Below are positions 22,101 through 29,382 of a DNA stretch of 64,000 nucleotides, in pieces. Origin of the DNA: Protula sp. h YS-2021 (taxonomy: Eukaryota > Annelida > Polychaeta > Sabellida > Serpulidae). The notes beneath the pieces were generated by a model. That model ran no database searches. It was given only the letters and a program-made list of their open reading frames with translations, and was not told the DNA's origin. Position 1 is the stretch's first letter; each line of letters opens with the position of its first letter. The translations under genes were made by a program, and so were the position numbers. The stretch lies in the NCBI GenBank assembly GCA_949752745.1, contig OX457028.1, positions 3,943,952 to 4,007,951 on the forward strand, written 5' to 3'.

Positions 22101-22870
22101 TCAAACTCATGAATAATTCTGTGTTTGGCAAAACCATGGAAAATGTGAGAAAGCGAATCAATGTCGAACTTGTTCACAAAGAAAAGCGGTTCAAGAAACT
22201 CGTGGCCAAACCTTCTTTCCACAAATTTAAAATTTTCAACGAAGATTTGACCGCCGTACATTTACGCAAAGTGGATTTGCTTCTTGATAAACCCATTCAA
22301 GTTGGCTGCACCATTCTCGATCTCAGCAAAGTGCTTATGTTCGACTTTCATTACAATTACATCATGGTCAACTATCCCAATGCCAAGTTGTTGTTCAGCG
22401 ACACCGACAGTCTATGCTATGACATAGAAACGGAAGATATCTACAAAGATATGCAGCAAGATGCTGACCTGTTTGACACAAGTGACTATCCGTCAGATCA
22501 TTTCCTACATTCCAACGTGAACAAAAAAGTGCTTGGAAAAATGAAGGATGAGACGGCGGGCATCCCCATTGAAGAATTTGTTGGACTCAGACCGGAAATG
22601 TACAGTTTAATGTATGGCGGGAAAGAAAAACATACGGCCAAAGGCATCACTCGAGCATGTCAAAGACGTATGCAACATGTACAGTATAGAGACAGTTTGC
22701 TCAATCAAACTCAAACGATGGCTACAGGACACATTATTCGAAGTCATGGCCACCAGCTTTTTTCGGAGAAGTTGAAGAAAGTAGCCCTCTCTCCATATGA
22801 CGACAAGCGGTACGTGCTGAATGATGGCTATTCCACCTTGGCACATGGACATTACAAAGCAACGTTATAA
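19166..22870 (+). CDS. POLB: Polinton DNA polymerase B (protein-primed type)
   Basis: A 1234-residue family-B DNA polymerase that would copy the element, probably by protein priming as in adenoviruses. The ATG at 19166 is the first in frame; the open frame begins at a GTG at 19154. Two C2HC finger-like units lie at residues 10-30 and 68-90. The 3'-5' exonuclease motifs are ADFE (D435/E437), GYDSH (D578) and the YLKSD segment (D724). Polymerase motifs are DANNLYG (D820), NNSVFGK (K989) and SDTDS (D1079/D1081). Between exonuclease motifs I and II is a C..C...DHDH...GKYRG...CN segment (about 518-552) like endonuclease VII/HNH zinc folds, common in this polymerase clade. Residues 255-360 carry a DDNKCF and a KRHYCL motif. 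The whole frame is open although many neighbours are broken. Confidence 0.95.
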   Translation: MADSSDSRVFCHECYATFPSVELLESHTCAENEMTTVVKRAIEELDRQNEAKRRKMEQDSIFIPSSVFCHGCNVILQPMDVFDAHTCTPPQEEQTVKMQKTGQVGKGRRISLGENAQEKRFEPDNGTDLLLEMRQQENRIKTHLLETLEHGMKWYIVVHARFKKMTPNAEGIMIEQLDNAFISSPTYAAYNPADIDQDLPTAYKELFTQFDEHERQGSGWFLDNILYIEVHTATLAPLEANSFIPLPKKVKNTKGVFNIKNDDNKCFIWSVLAHLHPSTTKNAHRVNQYRQFENQLKVEGMTFPTPITDILKFEKENDVSINVFGYEHDVVVPIQLSRNVSAREINLLMISNGKKRHYCLIKNFSRLMAYRSKHDGAAFYCFNCLHGFVRQELLDEHREVCGKHGAQRLSFPKEPFIKFKNVAKQQRAPFVIYADFECFTKKHEGDKYQHHRPNSFAYVVVSQYETRAPVVYRGDNAVKVFLDHMVNERDRIVRGLELPVDMVMTHEDQENFKNAIDCYICHEPLGADRVRDHDHINGKYRGAAHNECNLQFRLRKDKQGDKDSFIIPVFFHNVRGYDSHLIMDEIGKFKNETITVIPNTIEKYIAFTMSNLKFTDSFQFMSTSLQKLVSNLAAEGKDNFYNMTSHIHDSDQQDLLLRKGVYPYDYVDESSKFVETQLPSKDKFYSLLSEEDISDEDYAHAQKVWNTFKCTTFGEYHDLYLKSDVLLLAEVFENFRQVCLNTYELDPAHYYTAPGLSWDAMLKATKVKLELITDIDMYQMVEQGLRGGISVITHKYAKANNPYVSNCNSEMPNNYLMYLDANNLYGWAMSQSMPRRGFMWVSEPESLDFMDVTEDDDIGYILEVDLEYPHSIHDRHNHYPVAPERKCVKVEELSEYSQKLRKDLNMKGKPGEKLIPNLYNKKKYVLHYRNLQQYVSLGLKVTKVHRAIMFEQSKWLEKYITLNTEKRKLVQNPFEKDFFKLMNNSVFGKTMENVRKRINVELVHKEKRFKKLVAKPSFHKFKIFNEDLTAVHLRKVDLLLDKPIQVGCTILDLSKVLMFDFHYNYIMVNYPNAKLLFSDTDSLCYDIETEDIYKDMQQDADLFDTSDYPSDHFLHSNVNKKVLGKMKDETAGIPIEEFVGLRPEMYSLMYGGKEKHTAKGITRACQRRMQHVQYRDSLLNQTQTMATGHIIRSHGHQLFSEKLKKVALSPYDDKRYVLNDGYSTLAHGHYKATL

Positions 22871-22886
22871 AAGGGGGAGGTCCCCC
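22866..22886 (+). promoter_or_regulatory. TATA box overlapping polymerase stop, with GC hairpin
   Basis: TATAAAAG at 22866-22873 contains the polymerase stop TAA (22868-22870). It is followed directly by GGGGGAGGTCCCCC, a short palindrome. The next ATG is at 22928, so a start site about 30 bases after the TATA box would give a leader of about 30 bases. Confidence 0.65.
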
Positions 22887-22927
22887 AACGTAAGAGTTAT
22901 TTGAGGTGTGAACATTGAAGCGTGAAC

Positions 22928-23295
22928 ATGGAACGTGAAAGTCGTAAAAGATCTGCAACTGATATGGATACTCTTGCAGATACAGTGAAAGACTTAAAAG
23001 TGAAAAATCCTACCACCACCATCAAGAAATTGAAAGTGGAGACGACGGCGACGACGGTACCAACACCACAGTCGTGGGATGGAATGCTTTCTCTAGGAAA
23101 TGGAAAGTATATCAGGATTATGAAACAAAGCAATGAAGGAGTGGTAAACATTCGCAAATACCTGAGAATTGAGGGACTGGAAGAAACCGTCCTACGAAAA
23201 AGGGTATTTTGCTGACAATACCTGAATGGAAAATGCTGAAGAAGCAAGTGAAAGAAGTGGATAAAAGGCTTTGCGGACAAGAAGACAGCGCATAA
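22928..23295 (+). pseudogene. PC4-like ssDNA-binding coactivator (gene A), frameshifted
   Basis: A small protein with a basic, Thr-rich N-terminus followed by a PC4 (p15 transcriptional coactivator) type domain. The first frame gives GNGKYIRIMKQ and VVNIRKYL, matching the beta strands. The second frame, entered near 23190, gives KKGILLTIPEWKMLKKQV, matching the PC4 strand-helix signature (GI.L...W..L). PC4 proteins bind single-stranded DNA and act in transcription and replication. The gene lies 57 bases after the polymerase with its own TATA box. The break is one frameshift just before the last strand, so no full domain can be made as written. An assembly error in a long-read genome is the alternative. 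Confidence 0.75.
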
Positions 23296-23309
23296 CAAGG
23301 TGAAAAATC

Positions 23310-23680
23310 ATGAATGCATACATGTTTAACAATGGTGCTTACCTTACTGTAAATGAGAGGAATGAAGTCATAATAGGTTCTCGAATAAGTTATCATCGGT
23401 TTAAACCTGAAGTGTGGAAAGACTTTAAAAACATACCGCTTGAAGCTGGGTTTGAACGCAGACTTGAAAATAAAGCGGAAGTGTTTGTGACTGAACATGA
23501 TTCTAACATACGCGTGACATTTTGGAGAAATCTTTTAAGGATTATCCAGAAGATTATAAGGGAGTTGTGCCAGATACACCATATACAGATATGATTCACT
23601 TTGATATGAAGAATTGGCGCGCAGTCTTACGATTCCTAGAAGTTATACAACATCCACTGTTTGACATCATCCGAGCATAA
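23310..23680 (+). pseudogene. Small gene B with two PC4-like halves, frameshifted
   Basis: It starts 14 bases after gene A, at ATG 23310. The first frame runs to about 23530 with SRISYHRFKPEVWKDFKNI, a strand-helix pattern like the end of a PC4 domain. The reading continues in another frame to TAA 23678-23680 with MIHFDMKNWRAVLRFLEVI, a second such pattern. Two strand-helix units in one protein suggest a tandem PC4-like fold. A GATAAAAGG word at 23260-23268 could serve as its TATA box. The function is inferred only from similarity to gene A and to PC4; the second half is split from the first by a frameshift. Confidence 0.5.
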
Positions 23681-23731
23681 AAAGATCTTTGCAGAGAAGA
23701 CAGCTCATAGTTGATCTGACTGTTGAACGAG

Positions 23732-24356
23732 ATGGAAGACTTTTTATCGGAATATGAACCAATTACACATGGATTCTCATATCTGAGAAACTTATGTGAT
23801 GACATTGTGCTAAGACATTTTGGAAAGTATATCATTCTATCCCCTGACGAACAATCCGTGTTGAAAGATCATCTAGAGAAGTTGAGGATACCAGACTTTC
23901 TTCTAAAACTCTCAGAGGATTTAGAAGTGCGTGTGACTGACAACTCTCTAGACGTGTTTGTACGATTTCGTCAGTATGACGAGCTTGCAGAACGATACGA
24001 CTACATCACCCTCAACACAGTGGAATGGTACGCTCTGTTACAAGCATTGGATTGGAAAGAATCTGACACTTGAATTCAAAGAGGAAGGAGTGCAACTCAT
24101 GCGGGGCACCAAGTTCATTGAGCTGACACATCCCATGTGTGTTATGGTGATGGACATTGATATAAATGATCATGGATATGAACTGAAACTGTCTGAACAC
24201 GAAGATGTTAAAATGATAAACTTTGGTAATGGACAGTGATATGCTAGTTTTCATAGCATTTACAAACGTGGATGTAATGTCTATGATACATATATTAATT
24301 TAGATTGGTATGAATGGCATTTGTTTATCGATGTATTGAATGGGTTTGTAAAATAA
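23732..24356 (+). pseudogene. Small gene C with three PC4-like strand-helix units, broken
   Basis: It starts at ATG 23732; the open frame extends upstream to a TTG. The first frame to 24073 contains GKYIILSPDEQSVLKDHLEKL-type and YITLNTVEWYALLQAL-type units. A frameshift near 24050-24070 leads into a frame ending with an in-frame TGA at 24237-24239. The same frame then continues to TAA 24354-24356 with a third unit, YINLDWYEWHLFIDVL. The repeated pattern Y-I-x-L-x3-EW-x2-L is that of PC4 strand-helix ends. CATAAAAAG at 23676-23684, which covers the stop of gene B, may be its TATA box. It has two lesions, so it is a pseudogene. Its role is inferred to be ssDNA binding. Confidence 0.5.
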
Positions 24357-24395
24357 GTGTTTTGAAATGTAACTAATTCCTCATGCTATGTTTTG

Positions 24396-24466
24396 AATAA
24401 AGAAGAATGTAAAATAATGTATAACACAATAAAAAGAAAACTTGTATAGAACTGCCTTGTTTTTAT
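24396..24466. terminator. Convergent polyadenylation signals
   Basis: AATAAA words on the + strand at 24396-24401 and 24428-24433 follow the rightward genes. A TTTATT at 24461-24466 gives AATAAA on the minus strand for the leftward structural genes. This is the meeting point of the two arms. Confidence 0.55.
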
Positions 24467-24479
24467 TCATAATAAATGA

Positions 24480-24720
24480 ACATTGACAATTACCACACTT
24501 TAACTAATACAACACCATTAAAATAATGTCTATATACAAAATCCTTTACCTGTTATGAATGACAATTACCACACCTTAACTAATACAACATCATTAAAAT
24601 AATGTCTATATACAAAATCCTTTAGTTATGAATGACATTTACCACACCCTAACTAATACAACATAGTGATCTATATACATCAATAAAATAATGGTTTATA
24701 ATGTCTATATACAAAATCTT
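24480..24720. repeat. 72-bp tandem repeat between converging arms
   Basis: Three units of the form CAATTACCACACCTTAACTAATACAACA...AATGTCTATATACAAAATCCTTT. The last unit runs into the 3' end of the protease gene, so the final codons of that gene are part of the repeat. Confidence 0.85.
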
Positions 24721-25117
24721 TGACTACAAAATCACCATCACTTCTTCTTAATACATCAATAATTTCAAAAGGACTATGTCCTCGAGCTCTTTGAATTATA
24801 TAATACACACAATAAAATCCACATGTAGATGATATCGGTGTTTGTAATGGAACTGAATTATACATGAAATTAAACTTTAAAAACTTATTCAAACGACTGT
24901 CTATAGGTAAAAGTCCATAAGAGTCAAAATATTCTACAGGGTCTTTGTCATAATATACTGCCACCCAATGCTCTCCTGGCTCATCATGATCGTCTGTGTT
25001 GATGACATAGGCACCGCGTTGTAAAGATGGTAACTGATCCATGGAAAACACACATTGAAACAAGTCTTTTGTCGCGGCATCATGGGATAGGATGGCTTCT
25101 ATCTGCTTCGTGTTCAT
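24680..25117 (-). CDS. PRO: Adenain-like cysteine protease
   Basis: A 145-residue Ulp1/adenain-type cysteine protease that would cleave capsid and core proteins during virion maturation. The catalytic set is visible in order: H50 in GEHWVAVYY, D65 in EYFDSYG, Q92, and C99 in SSTCGFYC. The length is usual for Polinton PRO, which is shorter than adenovirus protease. Its ATG overlaps the stop of the capsid gene as ATGA (25114-25117). It is the last gene of the leftward arm. The frame is intact. Confidence 0.9.
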   Translation of the reverse strand: MNTKQIEAILSHDAATKDLFQCVFSMDQLPSLQRGAYVINTDDHDEPGEHWVAVYYDKDPVEYFDSYGLLPIDSRLNKFLKFNFMYNSVPLQTPISSTCGFYCVYYIIQRARGHSPFEIIDVLRRSDGDFVVKDFVYRHYKPLFY

Positions 25118-26487
25118 GACTGGTAGTTGAATTGAATGCTACGATTTGCACTTATTTCAACAATGTTATCAAATTCAGCATACACTATAACATTGACTGT
25201 ATTTTGCAAGGCACCAGCAAAATTCATTTCTAGTCGCAAATTCCCGTGCTTGATAAGGGCATAATGATCATCACCATCATAATCAGGTGTTAAGTCAAAC
25301 GAAAATAAAGCATAACCTCTAGGCCAATCTTCCCGTTTTATAATGGAACTTTTCTCACCATTCAATCTATCAAAAGATTTGTAAAGCGTTTCAAAAGCAT
25401 CAAGATATTTGCTTCGATTTATATCAAGTTTGAGAGGTTTGGATAGGACTGGTTCACCATCCGTGTAAAGTTGCATATAGTTCAGAAGAAAATGATCAAA
25501 ATTGTATGGATTTCTCATTACTGTTCCAGCAAAGGCTTCATTATGAACCAGTGCAATGACAATACGTTTGGCTAATTGGCCTAAAAATATGTTATCTTTC
25601 ACAAAAGATTGAAATCCAGCTGGAATAGCTAACACTTTACACTCTTTTCTAGTAATAATAAACTTAGCAGGACTTTTCATCAATGCATCCGCATGTCCTA
25701 ACTGAATACCTGGACTAACCCTCACTTTGCGAATGGTTAAAAACGCATCTCTCACTTCTACTTTATAACCATTATTTGCAGCCATTAATACATATTCATC
25801 TTTTTCTCTATGTAAACGTAATTTCATACTAATACCATTTGGAAGATAGCGTTCTTGTTCAAACAAATCTACCCTTAAACCGCCTGTAAGCGTAAACTCA
25901 CGGCTTTGACGTGTATACAAATAACGATTATGTAAACCATTATTTGCCTGCAGAGCTACCTCACCACCATCAACATTTACATGAAAACCTGCTATATATC
26001 TTTCATGATTAGCTCTTTTCACCTCATGACTATTCATTGACCCGGCAGTATCTTTATAGATGAGACGCATAGAGCGCTCAGAATTGAGACTTTCTTCCGA
26101 GTCATGAATGAGATGGGATATGATACTGGTATAACAGTGGGTATTGTTACTATGCGATACCAAACGATCATTTAGAAACAATTCAATATTGGACCATAAC
26201 CAATTAAACAAATCATTGATACATGATACATTATCATCAACATCGCATGGTGTTCCATCAGCTTTTACAATGCAACATACAATATGAAGTCTACTGTTCT
26301 TTAAATCTAGATATTCTTCTGTACTCGCAGGAATGTAGAATTCTATTGGAGTGCCCTCTCTAATGGTAGTGAGTGGTTGATAGTCGACATTATTACCTTT
26401 TTCTACAGCAGTTTGCGTTGGTGGTACGTGAAACCATTCTAATGGACAAAGGCTACATTCACAAGAATTATTATGAATTAAAGACAT
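25114..26487 (-). CDS. Major capsid protein candidate (Polinton PY / hexon-like)
   Basis: A 457-residue intact protein in the place expected for the Polinton major capsid protein, next to the protease and after the penton-like and core genes. It resembles the conserved invertebrate family annotated from C. elegans F54H12.2. It begins with a Cys-containing tail (NNSCECSLCPLEW), then beta-rich sequence without membrane segments, which fits a jelly-roll capsid subunit. Assignment rests on position, size and remembered family resemblance rather than on a catalytic motif. It starts 2 bases after the core-protein stop and its own stop overlaps the protease start. It would form the virion shell in the nucleus. 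Confidence 0.7.
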   Translation of the reverse strand: MSLIHNNSCECSLCPLEWFHVPPTQTAVEKGNNVDYQPLTTIREGTPIEFYIPASTEEYLDLKNSRLHIVCCIVKADGTPCDVDDNVSCINDLFNWLWSNIELFLNDRLVSHSNNTHCYTSIISHLIHDSEESLNSERSMRLIYKDTAGSMNSHEVKRANHERYIAGFHVNVDGGEVALQANNGLHNRYLYTRQSREFTLTGGLRVDLFEQERYLPNGISMKLRLHREKDEYVLMAANNGYKVEVRDAFLTIRKVRVSPGIQLGHADALMKSPAKFIITRKECKVLAIPAGFQSFVKDNIFLGQLAKRIVIALVHNEAFAGTVMRNPYNFDHFLLNYMQLYTDGEPVLSKPLKLDINRSKYLDAFETLYKSFDRLNGEKSSIIKREDWPRGYALFSFDLTPDYDGDDHYALIKHGNLRLEMNFAGALQNTVNVIVYAEFDNIVEISANRSIQFNYQS

Positions 26488-26489
26488 GT

Positions 26490-26846
26490 TTAAAAAATAT
26501 CTTTCTTATATTTTGTTGATGTTATCCGTTTGGCTGCCTTTCGCCTTCTGACAGGTTTTGCAGGTTGTGCTCTCTTTTGTCCTCCTAACACATCACCAAT
26601 CACACGTTGTGCTACTCGGCCTGTAACATCTTTCGCGACATCTTTCGCAGCCTTTTTAAGATGTGGTGCAACGATTTTAGCCCCTGCCTTAAGCAGTGGA
26701 ATAGCTTTGCGAGCCAATGATCCTAATATTGAACCAATACCATCTCCATATTGTATTCGTGCTCCTTTAAATCCTGGTAATTCCCCGCCCACTTGACGAA
26801 GAAAATGGTTGCGATATGCTGACGGATCGTGTCTATATGCTTTCAT
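26490..26846 (-). CDS. Basic virion core / membrane-active protein (adenovirus pVI/pX-like)
   Basis: A 118-residue basic protein. The start is set at ATG 26844-26846, which forms an ATGA overlap with the stop of the penton gene; an upstream ATG at 26876 is possible. A GIGSILGSLARKAIPLL stretch forms an amphipathic helix, followed by KKAAKDVAKDV repeats and an Arg/Lys-rich C-terminus (RRRKAAKR), as in small DNA-condensing or membrane-lytic virion proteins of adenovirus type. A QVGG/E sequence at residues 18-22 fits the adenain cleavage rule, giving a possible propeptide. The frame is intact. The role is inferred from composition and gene order. Confidence 0.6.
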   Translation of the reverse strand: MKAYRHDPSAYRNHFLRQVGGELPGFKGARIQYGDGIGSILGSLARKAIPLLKAGAKIVAPHLKKAAKDVAKDVTGRVAQRVIGDVLGGQKRAQPAKPVRRRKAAKRITSTKYKKDIF

Positions 26847-27593
26847 AATGCTTTTGGTCCAAAATGAAGTTTGCATATCACTTTCCCAGTTTGAAATGAC
26901 ACATTATAACCTGTGTCATCCTTAATATTCATTTCTATTGTGTCAAATTTGGATGTGTTTACAGTGACGTAATGAGGTTCTTCATAAGTTTTCATAATAA
27001 TATCACCATCATACCCTTCAATGGGAACAGAACGTAGTAAAGGAACATAATAATCTCCAACTACTTGTGGCTCACAAATACTACAATACACATAAAGTGT
27101 ATAAAATCCATGTTTCACATCGGATTGATGTTCAGCAGGACCGGATTCTCTATACCATCTACCTGGTTTAAATCCTAAAATCTCAGCTAATCCAGAAGAA
27201 AAGACAATATCATATTCCTCTTTTAAAATAAGAGAAACTTTTCGACTAATTTTATCATACTTTAACCTAATAGGGTTTGCATTAATAGATTTTTGTAATT
27301 CTGCATTTATTGCAGTACATATTTCAGGTATGGTTCTGTAGTAACCATATGGAATATAAACTGGATAAAATACATCTGATGATGATGATGATCGATAATG
27401 CAGAGTATAGTCTATTCCTGGCCTCATTGTCGTCCATGTGTGGGTATTGAATTTCAGCTAAGGCTACTTCATATTTTCCGTTCAAATATATTGTACGAGG
27501 TAAACGAATTTGATAATTAGACGCCTTATTAGTAGAATAATAGTTCAAACTAGCATTGCTGGGCAAAGTGACGTAAAAACTCGTTGACTCCAT
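26843..27593 (-). pseudogene. Penton-like minor capsid protein (Polinton PX), frameshifted
   Basis: A protein of about 250 residues split over two frames. The N-terminal part (27593 down to about 27440) has the ESTSFYVTLPSNASLNYY opening and an AEIQYPH motif typical of the Polinton minor capsid family. A shift in the CACACATGG stretch near 27433-27443 moves the rest (27427 to 26843) into another frame, with PVYIPYGYY and LAEILGFKPG motifs. Both frames stay open around the break. Single jelly-roll penton subunits sit at capsid vertices. The stop TGA overlaps the core-protein ATG. As written the gene cannot make the whole subunit; a dinucleotide-repeat sequencing error is an alternative. Confidence 0.75.
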
Positions 27594-27642
27594 GATGACT
27601 AAATCGTTTATGTGATGTAGATAGACTGAATGTGTATATACA

Positions 27643-27834
27643 TTATGTCTGGCTCACGTCGTCTTCACTGTCTCCATGATCTATATTACTGTCTCCATGA
27701 TCTATATTACTGTCTACTACTTCTCCTTGACAACAAGCGCTTACACACCTAATTTTTACAGGAATAGTATTTTTATTTTCATTGTCTTTACAGCAACACC
27801 ATAACTGTTTAAACCATGTTAAAAAGTTTCCCAT
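27643..27834 (-). CDS. Small dually acylated-type protein (MGNF...CCC)
   Basis: A 63-residue protein of unknown family. It begins MGNFLTWFKQLWCCCK. Gly2 with Thr6 fits an N-myristoylation site, and the three cysteines at 13-15 are well placed for palmitoylation, so membrane attachment is likely. The acidic C-terminus contains a tandem duplicate DSNIDHGD. Its start overlaps the end of the preceding gene by 16 bases in another frame (27819-27834). It lies between the small conserved gene and the penton gene, so it may be a structural or assembly factor. The function is not known. Confidence 0.6.
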   Translation of the reverse strand: MGNFLTWFKQLWCCCKDNENKNTIPVKIRCVSACCQGEVVDSNIDHGDSNIDHGDSEDDVSQT

Positions 27835-28409
27835 CCTTCTGGAAACAACCTTTGTTGACGCTGTTTAATCTCTGTTGCAATATCTTCACGAGTTGACTTT
27901 TTTCCAAAAACAGCTTTTGGGATATTAGCGTCTACAATTTCCTCAATAAACTGCTTCCACCCCTGCGGCGGTTGTCGTCGTTATTTTCTTCTTGTAGCAA
28001 CCAAGGCTTCTTTCAACAAATCAATAATGTTGGAATTCTCAATGACATCTCCAGTTTTCAATACAAGTTCATTTTTATCTGTCCATCTCGTACCATGTTT
28101 CTTAAGTTCTACCAAAAGTTGAGTTAGTTTTCCATGATATATAGGTTGAAAATAGCTTAGAAACTGTTGCGACTTTTCTGATTTTGCTGTACCAGATGAT
28201 GTGACAGACTTTTGTCGTTGTTGTTGTGATTGAATTGTTCGTAAATGACGACCAAGAAGTTGAGACATTTCCATTGCCTTCTCACGAGTTCGTTTCCAAC
28301 GTAAAAGTTTATTCACTTTCGATTTGATTTCACCATCTTTTCCCTTCTTTTCCAACAACATTTTATATTCATATTCAGGAATGAGGACCATTTTCAAAGT
28401 ATGTTTCAT
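27819..28409 (-). pseudogene. Conserved Polinton small protein, interrupted by in-frame TAA
   Basis: The frame opens at ATG 28407-28409 (in an ATGA overlap with the gene before) and runs 142 codons to TAA 27981-27983. It then continues in the same frame for 53 more codons to TAA 27819-27821, with a PPQGWKQFI motif. The part before the stop is basic and helical (LIPEYEY, KVNKLLRWKRTREKA), then Ser/Gln-rich, then a helix ending DLLKEALVA. The downstream segment looks like the true C-terminus, because it is compositionally coding and ends just inside the next gene. The premature stop makes this a pseudogene. A role in packaging or transcription cannot be decided. Confidence 0.6.
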
Positions 28410-28730
28410 TTTAGCAGCAACTGAGCTAACAAAGGTAATGCAAATTTAGCAATAGCTCCAAGGAATCCTCCCTTCTGATTAACCAACTTCTTTTTTCTTT
28501 GAAGTGATATCTTCTTATCTGCTAGAGTGCGAAGGGTATCGCTCACGCTTGAATTGCTTATACCTTTTTGAGCTTAAGGGTAAATGTCCTCGCAATATAT
28601 TCAAACAAATTTCAAACAAGCTAGTTAATTCCTCCTTAGTAGCTTGCTCTAACAAGTATTTACGTCGTTTAGGCCCACTGCGTGCGAGCAAATGAAGAAA
28701 AGGTTGATTCGCTTGAATACGTTTAGACAT
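28406..28730 (-). pseudogene. Small conserved Polinton protein (LVNQ-GGF type), frameshifted
   Basis: A protein of about 105 residues in two frames. The first frame (28730 to 28515) starts MSKRIQANQPFLHLL and has a conserved-looking FEICLNILRG helix. After a shift near 28540-28555 the second frame gives KKKLVNQKGGFLGAI and a hydrophobic tail, stopping at TGA 28406-28408. The hydrophobic C-terminus could be membrane-active. Genes of this shape often follow the ATPase in animal Polintons, by recollection of the family. It overlaps the ATPase stop by 8 bases and the next ATG by ATGA. The function is unknown. Confidence 0.6.
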
Positions 28731-29382
28731 CTTGGCTGCGAATCGTTAAGTGACTTGGTTCTTGCTCATACACTACTTTATCAACATATACGTAATGTGT
28801 ATCTTTTGGTAAAATGCCTGTACGAATACGTAGTTGATCATTTGTCTTCGGCTTCAAGTCAATGAATAAATAGCCATGAGGTTTGCTCGTAGCATCTTGA
28901 TAGGCTTCTATGAGAAAATGAGATTTTCCAGGATACATTTGTCGCGCTAATGTACTTATTTGTTGACTATCTCTAGGATTTTTAAACAGAATGATGTAAT
29001 GTGTATTCAAACTAATATTTCGCATTTCTCTACCATGATGAAATAAATTATGCACAATACAAATAATGCTAAGATTTTGATGGCTGCTGCCTACACTAAA
29101 GAGGCGTGTCATACGCTCATCACTATGACATTTAGTCATTAAGTCATCTATGATGAGTAAGTTTGGTTTTTTCGGGTTAAAGCGCTCTTCAATGTCGTCT
29201 GGAATGCCTTGGTAAAATTCTACACCTTTCATTCCCTTGTACAAAGGTTGATCTGCGGCATAGAGCCATAAAATGGTTTTTGGAGAGAGTTTAATTACAT
29301 TTTGTTCTAGAATTTCCTTCACCAGAGAAGTTTTACCACTGCCTGTAGGTCCAGAGACCAAACATGTGAATGGATGCTTCAT
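28723..29382 (-). CDS. ATP: Genome-packaging ATPase (A32/FtsK-HerA type)
   Basis: A 219-residue DNA-packaging ATPase that would pump the genome into the capsid. Walker A is GPTGSGKT at residues 11-18 and Walker B is LLIIDD at 75-80, followed by the conserved HN at 111-112. The start is set at ATG 29380-29382, which overlaps the integrase stop as ATGA; the longer open frame begins with TTG and would add nine residues. Size and motif spacing fit Polinton ATPases. The frame is intact. It is followed by a gene that overlaps its last codons. Confidence 0.93.
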   Translation of the reverse strand: MKHPFTCLVSGPTGSGKTSLVKEILEQNVIKLSPKTILWLYAADQPLYKGMKGVEFYQGIPDDIEERFNPKKPNLLIIDDLMTKCHSDERMTRLFSVGSSHQNLSIICIVHNLFHHGREMRNISLNTHYIILFKNPRDSQQISTLARQMYPGKSHFLIEAYQDATSKPHGYLFIDLKPKTNDQLRIRTGILPKDTHYVYVDKVVYEQEPSHLTIRSQDV

